Source: Antedon mediterranea (Eukaryota > Echinodermata > Crinoidea > Comatulida > Antedonidae). Taken from it: a stretch of 64,000 nt of DNA. Location: positions 7,231,001 through 7,295,000 of the forward strand of contig NC_092680.1 of assembly GCF_964355755.1 (NCBI RefSeq), given 5' to 3'. Below, in pieces: positions 41,437 through 53,415 of this stretch. Below the pieces are notes generated by a model. The model worked only from the letters and a program-made list of their open reading frames with translations, made no database searches and was not told where the DNA came from. Every line of letters begins with the position of its first letter. The first letter of the stretch is position 1. The translations under genes and the position numbers were made by a program.

Positions 41437-43641
41437 ATGGAGATGGATGATGATGATACTAATACCTCTTTACTGCTTACAGAACAAGATATCCCGCTTG
41501 AGACAACACCCAAAAATGAAGCCAATGGAATTGAACCAGAGACTGTTACTGAAAAAGAACTGAAAGAAAGAACACAAGCCATCGTCAACCCAGAACAGGT
41601 GGACATAGCCTTCCCGATTAAACAACTAAGATTTCGTCGAGAGATTAAGTTAAAAATTATGGTTTTGTTTCTCTTTTTTGCAATTGTTACGGGAGTGGTA
41701 TGTATTTACAAATTTTTCGAACCAGACAGTTTATACTTTGAGTTTGGCGAAACAAAATTTGATGTAGAGAGTCACATGTTGGAGGTTCGATACAATGATC
41801 AGACAGTTCTTTTAGGTACTCTGGGTCAACAAATCTCAAAAGATGTCAACCCATATTATTGTCACAATTCAAAAACCGAAATTTGCCTGAGGTGGATAAA
41901 TTTAGGATCTTTGACAATAAAACAGAGTGTGTTTGAGTCAACAGAAATATACCACGTGACGTGGATAGCATGGAAGAAAAATCAACAACTCGTTGATTGT
42001 TATTCATTCGGTGATAATTATTCATGGTATGGTGGCGGTATACTACCTGACCAGTTATGGCCAGTTCAACATTGGAATAAATCGCAATACGTACCTTTCA
42101 TAACATCTTCTTCAAGCAGTCTTATTAGTGGTTACGGACATGAGGGATATGGCTCTGTTCAAGAGCGTTATTTTTTGTCTTCCAGCGGTGTGCAAATCAT
42201 CATCAACAGTACTAACCCACTTTTTGTAAATATCTTCAATCAATCACAAATTTGTTTCAAGTCTATGTACTCTAATCCCTACCTGAAGTCGATGAACAAC
42301 CAGTTAGAATTACAGTACAGTATTACTGTTGATAAATCTGTGTCGACTGTTTACAAATATGCAAAATCTAACATTTTTCCAGAAACATCAACACCTCAGG
42401 AGTTTTTAATCGGTGATGTTATTTGGAGTTTACAAGATGTTATACATGGTGATTGTATGACGCAAACAGACATTTTAAATTTTGCTGATGATATACTTTC
42501 ACATGGATATAACGCAAGTATTTTAGAAATCCCAGAAGGCTTTGCCTCAAATTACGGAGATTTTAACTTTGATCGTGAAAGGTTTCCGAATGCAAGTGAA
42601 ATGTTTGAGGTTCTTCATAGAAAAGGTTGGAAAGTTATGTTAGTGACAGGTATATTTGCAAATACGGATGCTAATGCATTTATAGAAGGTATTTCACAAG
42701 GATACTGGGTACAAGACCCACGAGGAGAGGTACCTGGACTCGTGCAATGGGATTACGGTATCGGAGCATTGCTTGACGTAACGTATGATAACGCCATTAC
42801 GTGGTTTGTCAACAGATTAAACAATTTCAGAAGAAAATATTATATCGATTATTTTACTTTTAAATATGGGCAAGCCAGTTATCTTCCGTTTGGATTTAAA
42901 ACAAAAATTAATCTTGCGAATCCGTCTGATTTCACAAGATTATATGTAGAAGCAATAACACAGGTTGATGGATGCTTAGCAGTGACGTCGGGTTATCAAA
43001 ACCAAGACTTAGGACTCTACAGTCAGCTTGAACCCCTACATCCAACATGGCTACCTTTGAAAGGTTTAAAGAGTGTTATTCCAACTGTTCTTAATCTATC
43101 AATTCTCAACTACCATTACTTTATCCCAAGTACAATCGGTGGTACAATCAATGTAGCTGAGAATTGTAGTCATATAGACATTGAATACAGTGTCGACCCA
43201 GAGTTATATATCCGATGGGTTGAAATGCAAGTATTTTTTCCAGTTATGAAATTCTCAGTTCCCCCATGGAAATTAAGTGATTCTGTTGATAATATTGCTA
43301 AAAAGTGGGTCAAATTTCATGGAAATTATTTCAAAAATAAAAATGCTCAACAATTGGATTCATTTGAGGAAGCGTTAATAAAACCAGTTTGGTTAAGTGG
43401 AGACGTAAAAAATGTTGAATCCAATGTTATTGAAACGTCATTTATGGTCGGAGACTCAACAGTTGTTGCTCCTATTTTAAATTCCAAAGAAAATAGCAGA
43501 AAAGTTTACTTGCCTGAAGGCAAATGGTCTAGTCCATTAAGTAGCGAGTTATTTCAGGGTGGACAAACAATAACAATCACAGGTATAAACACTGATAGTA
43601 TTGCCTATTTTGAGCTTATAGATGATGAACTTCACAAATAA
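41437..43641 (+). CDS. GH31 MYORG-like protein, predicted catalytically inactive
   Basis: This is an intronless 734-aa type II membrane protein of glycoside hydrolase family 31, closest to MYORG (myogenesis-regulating glycosidase). An acidic cytoplasmic N-terminus (MEMDDDD) is followed by one membrane anchor (about residues 73-92) and a lumenal GH31 body with many N-glycosylation sequons. The start is the first ATG; the open frame extends 27 bp upstream without one. Compared with the paralogue at 49491, active-site motifs are replaced. The nucleophile motif FKFDAGE reads FKYGQAS (Tyr at about 477). The acid/base region WGDDKGL reads WLPLKGL (about 538). IDDGYQ reads IPEGFA and PDMIGGN reads PSTIGGT. 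The fold-supporting motifs YGDFNFD, LLDVT and LYIRWVEM remain. The frame is intact, so it is not an ordinary pseudogene. A pseudoenzyme role is inference. Confidence 0.88.
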   Translation: MEMDDDDTNTSLLLTEQDIPLETTPKNEANGIEPETVTEKELKERTQAIVNPEQVDIAFPIKQLRFRREIKLKIMVLFLFFAIVTGVVCIYKFFEPDSLYFEFGETKFDVESHMLEVRYNDQTVLLGTLGQQISKDVNPYYCHNSKTEICLRWINLGSLTIKQSVFESTEIYHVTWIAWKKNQQLVDCYSFGDNYSWYGGGILPDQLWPVQHWNKSQYVPFITSSSSSLISGYGHEGYGSVQERYFLSSSGVQIIINSTNPLFVNIFNQSQICFKSMYSNPYLKSMNNQLELQYSITVDKSVSTVYKYAKSNIFPETSTPQEFLIGDVIWSLQDVIHGDCMTQTDILNFADDILSHGYNASILEIPEGFASNYGDFNFDRERFPNASEMFEVLHRKGWKVMLVTGIFANTDANAFIEGISQGYWVQDPRGEVPGLVQWDYGIGALLDVTYDNAITWFVNRLNNFRRKYYIDYFTFKYGQASYLPFGFKTKINLANPSDFTRLYVEAITQVDGCLAVTSGYQNQDLGLYSQLEPLHPTWLPLKGLKSVIPTVLNLSILNYHYFIPSTIGGTINVAENCSHIDIEYSVDPELYIRWVEMQVFFPVMKFSVPPWKLSDSVDNIAKKWVKFHGNYFKNKNAQQLDSFEEALIKPVWLSGDVKNVESNVIETSFMVGDSTVVAPILNSKENSRKVYLPEGKWSSPLSSELFQGGQTITITGINTDSIAYFELIDDELHK

Positions 43642-45004
43642 AAACACAATACGTCTCTATATTATACATATTATGACAAATATGCACACACAATTTAAAG
43701 TAAATATTTGTATGATATAAAACAACACTGTAGATCTTAATAGGACCTTCTTTTTTTTTAGAAAATATAATATTTTCAGTATTTTTTTATATTTATAAAA
43801 TGGTATCAAAATTGCATATATAGATTTGTGCATTAAGAATTTATATCTGTTTTATAATGTCTTTATCCAAAATAAGAAATTTAAAATATTTTTTATTTAT
43901 GAATGTATATATTGAAGTGACATGCTTGTATAATATATAAATTCTATAAATTCATTATTCAAAATACAATAGAAGAAATATATTATAACAATATTTTATT
44001 TAAACAAAATGAAAAGGAATTAAATTTGTATATAAAAAGGATATTAATTTAAAATATAATGGACAGTACAGTACCAATCTTTTGTTTTATGTTTTATTAA
44101 AATTAGTATGCTATCTGTATGGAGGTTCTACAGAGATTAACGTAATATTCAGAATTAAACAAACATTTAGCGCAAATGGCGTGTCATTAAATACTTGAGC
44201 TGGAAGAAAATCAAAATAGCCCGCTTATGGTTAAAGATTAGAGTCTATAGCAATCTGTAGGAGGCCTACTGTAGAGACGGATTGTTGAAAATAACTTTTA
44301 ATAGCAACACTAAAAAAATTGATTTAGGAAGAGTAATTTGGAGCAGATTGTCATTTTTGAAATTGTTCATTATACATACTAGGGCATTGAATAGTTTTGT
44401 TAACATGGAATTTGTAACATTGATTTGTATTAGACTGATGGCTATTGATGACATTTGAAGACATTGATAAATCACTGTGCTTGTTTGTTTGACAATTAAT
44501 GTGATTACACATCAATACTTTTTGATTTATGCAAAATAAGAGTATAACAAATAGGAAAATTAAACAGTAGACAACATGGCACGATAGCTTGTCTACACTT
44601 TACCTAACTGGCAGTATTTCACATTTATCTTTCTTTTCTAGATTATAAAAGATCAGTTTGACAAGTTCAAAATGATTGAAAATCAATTCAAGTGATCAAG
44701 TTGAATTAAAAAAATCAACTTTAATCCAGGATTTGGTTGGTTGTTAAATGTAAATTGAATTTCCAAGTGAAGAAAATGACACATTGATTTTTGTATAAAA
44801 CAAAATGCTATTTAAGATTTGATATCATTTTAAAAGGTGTGTATCAAACATTCCATTTTACTGCGAAATAAATCTGAATTAGATTTAGTAGCATTCATTT
44901 TTTAATAAAATAACAGGCCTAAATATTATTATTAAAACAGAAAATATTTATTTATTTTTATAAGCATAAGGACTATATGTGCCCTACCAACCAACTTACA
45001 TGTT
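43642..45004. other. Intergenic, 3' of the first GH31 gene
   Basis: Very AT-rich. An AATAAA overlaps the stop codon region at 43638-43643 and several AT-rich variants follow. At 44588 a TAGCTTGTCTACAC motif matches one end of the TGTCTACAC MITE family without its partner. No gene is seen. Confidence 0.45.
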
Positions 45005-47110
45005 AAATTCAATTCAATTCAATTCAATTCACATTTATTTACTCATCGTTTATAAATACAGTTTCATAGCATAAATGATGGCAAGGATCCTGCATAGAGA
45101 AGTTTACACTTCTGTTTTCGCAGGACCCTTTTACATAAAAAACATAAAACAATAAACACAACAATAGATACAAAATTTAAAAAAAAACATTTCCTATATA
45201 CATTTTAGAGTTGTTCATCATCAAAAAGCGATACTGTTTTTCTAACATGATTATTTATACATTTTGTCTTAAAAAAGAAGATATTCAGTTTATTACTTCC
45301 AGTACATGTGGATTCTTTCTATATATATTATAACAAAAGTATGAATACATATAATATAAAACAGGCTATGTGTGTATACTCGCACACACCAACACAAATG
45401 CATAATATATGCATCTATATTTTATGAGTGAAGCATTTTAAGTTCTGTAATTCGATAAAATGTCTCTTTTTACATATTTTTTTAGTATTTTATAATTTTT
45501 GTTAACAATATCTAAGTGATTTCTACAGAGCTCGTTCCATAGTTTCGGTCCGTGAATACTGATAAAATGTTGACCAGACGTTAACCTAGAGTATGGTTGT
45601 TTTACGCTACAAATATTTCGAAGATTATGGGTAGTATTTTCGTTTCTTTTGAATATCATTTGGATTCGTCTGGGTAAAACATTGCTTTTAATCTGGCCCA
45701 TGAAACCTAGGACGGTAACTCTGTTGATATCTTGTATGTTAAGTATATTTAATTGCTTAAACAGTGGCTCAGAATGTTGCCATGGCTTTTTAAATAAAAT
45801 TATTCTAGCAGCCTTTTTCTGGAGTTTAAGAAGAGATTCTAGTGTACTATCATATGTACTGCCCCAAATAATGTTTCCATACTGAAGGTGCGGTAGAATT
45901 AATGTATTATACAAATTTGTTAAAATATAATTAGGAAAAAAATGTCTAGTTTTTATCAATATTCCAATAGACCTAGCGGTTTTTTTGCTAATAAGCCTTA
46001 TATGATTTTTCCAGCAAAGGTTCTCATTTATTACAACCCCAAGAAATGTTACATTTTGTTGTTGTTCTAAAGTAATGTTATTCATTTTCAATTCAATGTT
46101 GGTTGTAATAATACGCCTTTGGGCAGTTTTAAAGATTACGTAATTTGTTTTGCTGGTGTTTAATAAAAGTTTATTAGCTTTGAACCACATATTAATTCTA
46201 TCTAGTTCCACATTCATAGTGTTTGCCAATGCGTTCAGGTTATTTCCACACTTGAATCCTGTTGTATCATCGGCAAAGCTAATTAATTCAATTTGTGTAC
46301 TTGAGTTACATATATCGTTTACATATACTGTACAAGAAACAACAAAGGTCCCAAAACGGACCCTTGTGGAACACCAATACTAGTCTCCTTAATATTAGAC
46401 GAAGTACCATTTATAAAAACATATTGCTTTCGTGATTTTAAGTAGTTACTGAACCATTTTAGTGTAACACCTCTTATACCATAGTGGAATAGCTTGTTCA
46501 GTAATATACTGTGGTCAATAATATCAAATGCCTTTGACAAATCCATAAATGTGGCAATTACGAACTCTTTGTTTTCAAATGCCTTTAGTATTTTGTGGAT
46601 CAGATCAATTATAGCGTGGGAGGTTGAATGATTGTTTCGGAAGCCGTATTGCCAATCATTTAGTATATTGTAAGTTTTAAAGTAATTATACAATCTGGAA
46701 TGGACTATCTTTTCAAAGATTTTAGAGAAAATTGGTAGTAGTGATATCGGGCGATAATTTGAGGCTAAATGACGGTCCCCTTTTTTGTATATGGGAATTA
46801 CTTTTGCAATTTTTATCTGTTCCGGTATTGAGCCGGAGTGAAGAGATACGTTAAATATATAAGTCAAGGGCTTTACAATAGCATCACCAACTGCCTTGAC
46901 TACCTTTGGTGAAATATCATCAAAACCAGGTGTTTTGTTTGCATCAAGTGATTGAATCACTTTTAACACTTCCTCCTCATTTACATGGTAGAAAAACATA
47001 GAGTTACTTTGCCTGTTTAGCAGGTAATCAGAGTATTGTGCCGTTGATGGCTCAATACTGTCTCGTACCTTGAGACCAACATTAATAAAATACCAAATTT
47101 GTTTCTACCA
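45005..47110 (-). mobile_element. 5'-truncated non-LTR retrotransposon (CR1/jockey-like)
   Basis: Read on the minus strand, this is the 3' part of a LINE. It starts abruptly within ORF2 near 47110 (in-frame NVGLKVRDSIEPSTAQYSDY), runs through the reverse transcriptase and its C-terminal domain to 45438, and then a 430-bp 3' UTR. The UTR contains a hairpin (AGGGTCCTGC and GCAGGATCCT arms at about 45082-45129) and ends in about five GAATT units at 45006-45030. Endonuclease and ORF1 are missing. Short tandem 3' tails instead of poly(A) are typical of CR1/L2-type elements. Confidence 0.88.
45438..46999 (-). pseudogene. Reverse transcriptase ORF2 fragment, frameshifted
   Basis: The upstream frame (46999-46319) carries the RT fingers and palm motifs: TPGFDDISPKVVK, KKGDRHLASNYRPISLLP, ATFMDLSKAFDIIDH and GVPQGSVLGPLLF. 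It then hits a stop. The catalytic FADD box lies at 46266-46277 in the other frame, which continues to 45438 with the LINE C-terminal domain (WFKANKLLLNTSKTNY, FLGVVINENL). A small insertion near 46325-46335 breaks the frame between these motifs, so the element cannot make an intact enzyme. Confidence 0.88.
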
Positions 47111-49490
47111 TCTACTGATAAGTCCTTTTTTTTACAAAATTAAAACTACATATTAATAGTCTTATGGAATGTGAAGCTGTCAATACATGAATTAAAAAAG
47201 TAAATAAAAAAAAAAACTATTATAAATTGGAATTTATAGCACAAAAATAAAATATAAATTCAACTTTTAAATGTAAAATTTCTTTGAAAAAAAAAATGTT
47301 TATAGCAATTTATTACGGTATAACCAACAAAGTAAGAAGAGAGAAGTTTGATTAATGTAAAAGATAAGAATTTATTTATTAAATCCAATAATTCAGTTAT
47401 TAAGATATGGATATATTCAATATTTTCAATTTAATAAGAAATAATTGCATAGTTTGCGTAAGCTGAAATAATATTTATTTTCTATTAGTATTTCTAAAAG
47501 GTTAGGATGACAATGATTAAGTGTTAATGAGTTGGCGATCTGCCAATGATGCAATGAATAATAAAACTATCCCATCATGCATCATTCTCAATCAAAACAG
47601 CAAAGTGTCAACACTTAACATCTGGCAATTAAATTCTTGTCAACTATTGGTGCCTCGGGATTATACAATTTGATAAATACCATGGCAACCAAGAGGGCTT
47701 TATGCATAATTATGATTTAAATATTTAAAGACAAAACAGGCATACACTATCTAAAGATTCAACCAATCAGAGCACAGAATTTTTGTCAATTGATTTACAG
47801 CCAAAAGTTGAAAAAAAATTTATTATAAGTTGAGATAGTTTGCGTTGAGTTTTTTATTTCAAAAATATATATATATATATATATATATATAATTCGTGGT
47901 AAATTTAACGCAGATCATGAAAGCAAAAGTGCTTGATACAAAATGTATATATATATTCTGTGTGATCCTTAAAAATAAAAGCCTGTATTGTTTATGTATT
48001 TACTTCATTATTTTCGTCAAATATTTTTCTGTATAAATTTAGAAAAAAATGTAAATAAATAGTAAAGGTATTCAGATTTGCAAAAAACAAATACAATATA
48101 TATAATTATATGATACAATATGAAGTGATGGCAGTGGAAAAGATTAAATAATATTTTGATTTAGAAAAAAACTGATGATTGACTTCTTTTTGTTTGCAAC
48201 ACATTTTTAGTGTGCTATGTACGATAATAAAGAAACGGCTATGAAACCTGCAATGAAAACAGTCAAAAGCTTCTCATTTTATTTTCTGTAAAGTGGGTTT
48301 TGTTTTTATAGAAATGGATTCTTTTATTCTAAATTTTCTGGAAATTACACATGACAGTCGACTAATAACAAAAAAACAATATTATATATACATTATACAC
48401 AATAATAGATATGAATCCCAGGGCTAGGGCACGTACTCATATATAAAATATATTTTTGTTTGTTATTTTTTTTTTATATTTGGATATGCAACCTCATAAC
48501 TTCCATCCATCACATAAAACTTGTCTTTATTGTACTAATATAGCATAACATTGATTGCATGTGAAATATAAATCTAAAAAAATAAGTAATCTTATTACTA
48601 TCAAATGTTTTATCACCTGCAGAAATCCATATTGTTGACGTAAGCATATTTTAAGATTCGCTTTTAGAATAGCTGTGTTTATTTATTAAAAGAGTTTAGC
48701 ATAGCTAAGCTCCTGGCTTTAGTGCAGTATAGGGAATAGATGGATTTTGTCTACACAACGAGTTCTAAATGTGCTTTAGAGTAATGTTTAGTGGAGATGA
48801 ACACCTTTACATTTGTTGTTTCAACCAAAAGAAAACTGTTATTGAATGTCTATGAAAATATTGTTTTTAACAGAAAGGGAGAAACAAGCCAGCAATGTAA
48901 AAATAGTAATAGTCAAAGTATGTTGGAGTTAAGAAAAACTGTCAAAGTCCAAACCCTGTGGCACATCCAGGATTTTGAAAAAGGGCCAACATTTTAAAAT
49001 CTATCAGTAACCAACTCAACCTGACTAATTTACAGGGCCCCTGGAGCCAACCACAGTCCAGTTATGAGTGTGCTGAATCCTGTTTTTTGTTTGTTTGTTT
49101 TTTTTGTGCTATTGTTGGTTCCTTTATGAATGACTGTGAATTAGGTTCACTTTACATTTGCCCTGATTACTGTCAATGTTGTCTATTATCAAAGATATGG
49201 TGGGTTCTCTTGATAAATTGCATAATTAAAGATTAAATGTTAATAAAAGTTTAACCTTTGCTCTCTGGCATGTGCCTACAGTTTATATACATACAAGATA
49301 AAACATCGGAAGGTTGTTAAAGTCGCACCGGCTTTCATTTGAACCTATATTCAGAAGAAAGTCACAGAGCTGTCTGACTGATGGTGTACTTGTACAGCGG
49401 ATTTAAATTGAATCTGTTTCGCAAAATTATCACAAGCTGGTGTGTGATCCAATTTTTGAAAAGTTATAAGGTATCTTGATTTAATGAAAC
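47111..49490. other. Intergenic region between the LINE and the second GH31 gene
   Basis: AT-rich, with a (TA)n microsatellite at about 47866-47892. The 68-codon frame at 48791-48997 has no recognisable domain. No gene is seen. The right part probably holds the promoter of the second GH31 gene. Confidence 0.5.
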
Positions 49491-51470
49491 ATGCAAGTCG
49501 GAGTTAAAGTGGCATTGATTACAACTGCAGTTGTAGTTGTGGTTGTAGGTATAGTGTGTACAGTGTTGTTTACTGGTGATAACAGTGATGACCAAGATGG
49601 CAACAATAAGCATTACAATTTCCAGATGGCTAGTCAAGAATTAACTATCAAAAGCAGCAATGGAACACTTCTTACTGGCAAGCTTGGATCTCAGCTGTCT
49701 ATGTACGATATTGCCGAGTGTAGCGATGAACAAGATTGCTTCATCTGGGAAGACAAAGCAAGGCTGAAGATAAGTACAACAATTATAAGTAGTCAAATTT
49801 CTTGCACACGTTTCTATTGGGAAGTGTTAAATTCCATGACCAATGATCTTATTGATTGTTTTGAGCTAGGTCATTCGCATTGGTATGGGTCAGCAGAGAT
49901 GTATTACCAGTTTTGGCCAATTGAACGCTGGAATAAATCGATGAAAATGTATGTATCTGGCGATATGTATGCAGATTCCCAAGATTGGGGCTCTGTGATG
50001 GAACCATACTGGTTGTCTTCAAACGGTGTAGCTATCTGGGTTGATAAAGACACTCCACTTCATGTGAGTATTAACTATAATAATGAGGGAAAAGTTTGCT
50101 TCAAAAGTACTTACAGTGACTCATATTACCAACGACCCTCTGGAAAACTTCCAGTTATGATGTATGACATCTGTACAGCTCATAACATCAGAGATGTACA
50201 TCTTTACATGACAGAGCAATTCCTTGGTAAACCTTCAGGAATACCAGATGATCGAATGATATCACTTCCAATCTGGTCAACTTGGGCAAGATACAAGATC
50301 TTTATCAACAACAGTGTGATTCTAGAATATGCACACGAGATCATTGAGAATGGTTTTAATAACAGTCAACTGGAGATAGACGATGGTTATCAGAGTAAAT
50401 ACGGAGACTTTGACTTTGATTCAGAGAAATTCCCCAACCCGGCGGAGATGATCACAGAGCTGCATAATCTTGGATTCAGAGTAACCATGTGGGTAATGCC
50501 ATTTGCTAATATAAACTCTGATGCATATGCTGAAGGGAAGAAGTTAGGTTACTGGGTAAAGAAGCAAGGGTCAGAAGACCCTGGATTAGTGACATGGTGG
50601 AATGGTTTGGGTGCATTACTGGATGTTACAAACTCTGATGCATGTGATTGGTACACTCAAAGACTTGTGGACATTCGCAACTCATATGGAATAGATTCTT
50701 TCAAATTTGATGCTGGTGAAACTAACTACTTGCCGAAAAATTACAAAACAGCCGGTGAATTGTATAACCCTGCTGATTATACAATGTTGCATGCAAAAAT
50801 GGCTGCCAGTCTTGGAAACCAGATTGAAGTGCGAGCCTCTTATGGGAATCAAGACCTTCCAATATTTGTAAGAATGATGGATAAAGATTCCAAGTGGGGA
50901 GATGACAAAGGCTTGCTAACTATAATCCCAACAGCATTAACATTCAGCATACTAGGCTACCCATTTATTTTACCCGATATGATAGGTGGTAATGCCTATG
51001 AAGGTGGTTTTCATGGGCAGGATAAACCAGAACGTGAACTGTACATCCGGTGGCTAGAAGTCACTGCATTTCTCCCTAGCATGCAGTTCTCTATTTCACC
51101 ATGGCAATATGATGCTGAAGTAATCGCTATTTCTAAGCGATGGGTTGAATTCCATACAACAGATATTGCTCCCCTTATAATAGAGCTAGCTGATGAGGCT
51201 ACCCAATCGGGAGCACCAATTATTCGACCATTATGGTGGTTGGATCCAGAAAGTGAAGATGCATTAACTGTTGATGATGAGTTTCTTGTTGGCAATAAAA
51301 TTCTTGTTGCCCCAGTATTAGTCAAAGGTGCGGTGTCAAGGGATGTCTTTTTACCAGCTGGTTCCTGGATGGATGAATTAAACAAATACGTTGTGGAAGG
51401 AAACAGATGGTTGAGGGATGTATCAATTGCATTAGACGAGGTTGCATATTATACACGGATTGGAGAATGA
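49491..51470 (+). CDS. GH31 MYORG-like glycosidase, catalytic residues intact
   Basis: This is an intronless 659-aa type II membrane glycosidase resembling MYORG. The membrane anchor spans about residues 6-28 (VALITTAVVVVVVGIVCTVL), followed by an acidic stalk and the GH31 catalytic domain. Active-site features seen are LEIDDGYQSKYGDFDFD (subsite Asp), VTMWVMPFAN, the nucleophile motif DSFKFDAGE with Asp 407, VRASYGNQDLPIF, the acid/base region WGDDKGL (Asp 471 or 472) and PDMIGGN. The C-terminal beta domain contains APIIRPLWW and DEFLVGNKILVAPVL. In vertebrates MYORG is an ER/Golgi alpha-galactosidase-like enzyme, also encoded by a single coding exon. The neighbour at 41437 is its inactive-looking tandem paralogue, separated by a broken LINE. 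The exact substrate cannot be told from sequence. Confidence 0.92.
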   Translation: MQVGVKVALITTAVVVVVVGIVCTVLFTGDNSDDQDGNNKHYNFQMASQELTIKSSNGTLLTGKLGSQLSMYDIAECSDEQDCFIWEDKARLKISTTIISSQISCTRFYWEVLNSMTNDLIDCFELGHSHWYGSAEMYYQFWPIERWNKSMKMYVSGDMYADSQDWGSVMEPYWLSSNGVAIWVDKDTPLHVSINYNNEGKVCFKSTYSDSYYQRPSGKLPVMMYDICTAHNIRDVHLYMTEQFLGKPSGIPDDRMISLPIWSTWARYKIFINNSVILEYAHEIIENGFNNSQLEIDDGYQSKYGDFDFDSEKFPNPAEMITELHNLGFRVTMWVMPFANINSDAYAEGKKLGYWVKKQGSEDPGLVTWWNGLGALLDVTNSDACDWYTQRLVDIRNSYGIDSFKFDAGETNYLPKNYKTAGELYNPADYTMLHAKMAASLGNQIEVRASYGNQDLPIFVRMMDKDSKWGDDKGLLTIIPTALTFSILGYPFILPDMIGGNAYEGGFHGQDKPERELYIRWLEVTAFLPSMQFSISPWQYDAEVIAISKRWVEFHTTDIAPLIIELADEATQSGAPIIRPLWWLDPESEDALTVDDEFLVGNKILVAPVLVKGAVSRDVFLPAGSWMDELNKYVVEGNRWLRDVSIALDEVAYYTRIGE

Positions 51471-51863
51471 AGTCACAGAGTCAATAATAATTAAAGCACA
51501 ATTTTCAACAATTTAAAATGTTACCAGAATCACATATTGCAGAAAGTACATGAAAAAGACTGATAAGTACTTAATGTTATTACTATCGTATTGATGATAA
51601 TTTAATCCTAACTCAATACTTGTACTGTATAGCAATTTTGTCATGCAAGGATGTATTTTGATAATATCACATCTTAATATTTTTTTTTTAAATATCCAAG
51701 GCTCATTACTATAGTACTATAATAATAATCAAATTGTTATTGTAATACTTTCTTTTCATTTTTGTTCATATGGATTGTATTTTAATAGCACATTTTCATT
51801 AATTCAACTTCCTTCCTTCAGAGTTCAGGCGCATTGATAATTGTACCACACTGTATTGATAAT

Positions 51864-51869
51864 AATAAA
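51864..51869 (+). terminator. Candidate poly(A) signal of the second GH31 gene
   Basis: AATAAA in TGATAATAATAAACATT, about 390 bp after the stop, in the first stretch with a clear hexamer on this strand. Confidence 0.45.
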
Positions 51870-53219
51870 CATTTAACTCAAAAATCCTTGTATTGTATCT
51901 CTTTCCAATTTGTTCATGCATAAGTGTATTATAACAGCATGTCCATATATTCATGCAGGTAGCAATATGCATTTTGAGCTATATACAGAAAATATGAACT
52001 TGAGCTGAATATTAATATATTTACGTAGCAGAAACCTATTAATTTTCTTAATGAGAAGCGGACTCTCTCTCTCTCTATATTTTTCGGTATTAATAATTAA
52101 TGGGAGATGAGTGTCACGATCTGAATTAAACTTTTTCAGTGGGTTAGATGACACCAGTGTCTTGTACACAGGCAGACAGAGGTGAAAGCACAACCTTCTT
52201 TCAATGGAGTCACTTCAGTCACTTGTACACAGTTACATTTTCTACTAGAGTGTTAGCCATTTCAATTATGTATAAGACTATGTCATATTGAAACTAGTTT
52301 GTCATAGCCAAAATAGAATATATTGACCAAATCAAATATTAATTTTTAATATGAAGACACAGGAGAATATAGCGAAAAGTTCAAAGAGTCAAAAGGGACA
52401 AATACTGTACGTGTTTTATTGACAAGTTTATTTATTACTGTAGTAGCAAGAAACATAATTTGGGGTATGGAATTGCTGAAGAACGCATGGGAAGACAATA
52501 TTAGTTTTGAAGAAATTCATTATTCCAAAAAAACAAGCACCAACATTTTAAATGTGCACATATTTTGTAATGACACTTGGGTCTAGTGCTTGAACATTTT
52601 TTAGTTAAAAGAATGTGGTTATTTTTCAGCTCTTTGCTCGGCCAATATATCTACAGTTAGTAATCCGGAATAAAAATCAACAACTATACGAAACTACAGT
52701 TGAACTCTCCTTTGGGAAACCCCTATTCATGTGACAATCTCCCATAAAAAGAACAAGGGCAAATATATGACACTATGGCCATCAACCTCTATTCAAGAAC
52801 CACTCTTTGTTATAAGGGTGCTACTAACATTCACATAAAAGGCAAATATTGAAAATGAACAATAGTTACCAGAAAACATTGAACCATTTAAAACCAAATA
52901 TATTCAGATATGCATTTATTAGTCATTTTAAATGTGTTTGACATTCATTAAAAGAGACAAAGCAATATAATTTGGTGGAGATGATAGCTTCAACAAAGAC
53001 AGTCTGATAAACAACCCAGAAGGCAAGTAGTATCTAAACACTAACTATTATACAGGCCTGTTACAATTGTACCATATAATATAATACAGTGGAACTTATA
53101 TACTACGTACAGACTGGCATAGAGTTTATTTATAGGGAGGCAAGTTTAACTGACATGCAAAACAAGCTATTTCTAACCAACATTAATTGCGACTAGTGAT
53201 TTGTTGCTTTAAAAAAAAT

Positions 53220-53415
53220 ATGTGTAAACCCCACATTCTATGATGATTGCAATAAGAGACACGAACCCAATCCTGTAGGTTTACAATTAGGCACTGTAGT
53301 AGGCCAACCATGAGTGTCGTAACGCAGGGGGAAAAGGCCCCTGGTTTAGCACATGATATAGGGCTCCTTAAGCCCTGGGGACAGTGAGTGCTCATAGCCA
53401 TTACACCACTGCCAA
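53220..53415 (-). mobile_element. tRNA-derived SINE-like element
   Basis: On the minus strand it begins GGCAGTGGTGTAATGGCTAT, resembling a tRNA 5' end with A box. Farther on is GATTGGGTTCGTGTCTC, resembling a B box, about 130 bp away, so the two boxes are spread by an insert. A shorter relative is at 26455-26560. The edges are approximate. Confidence 0.5.
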
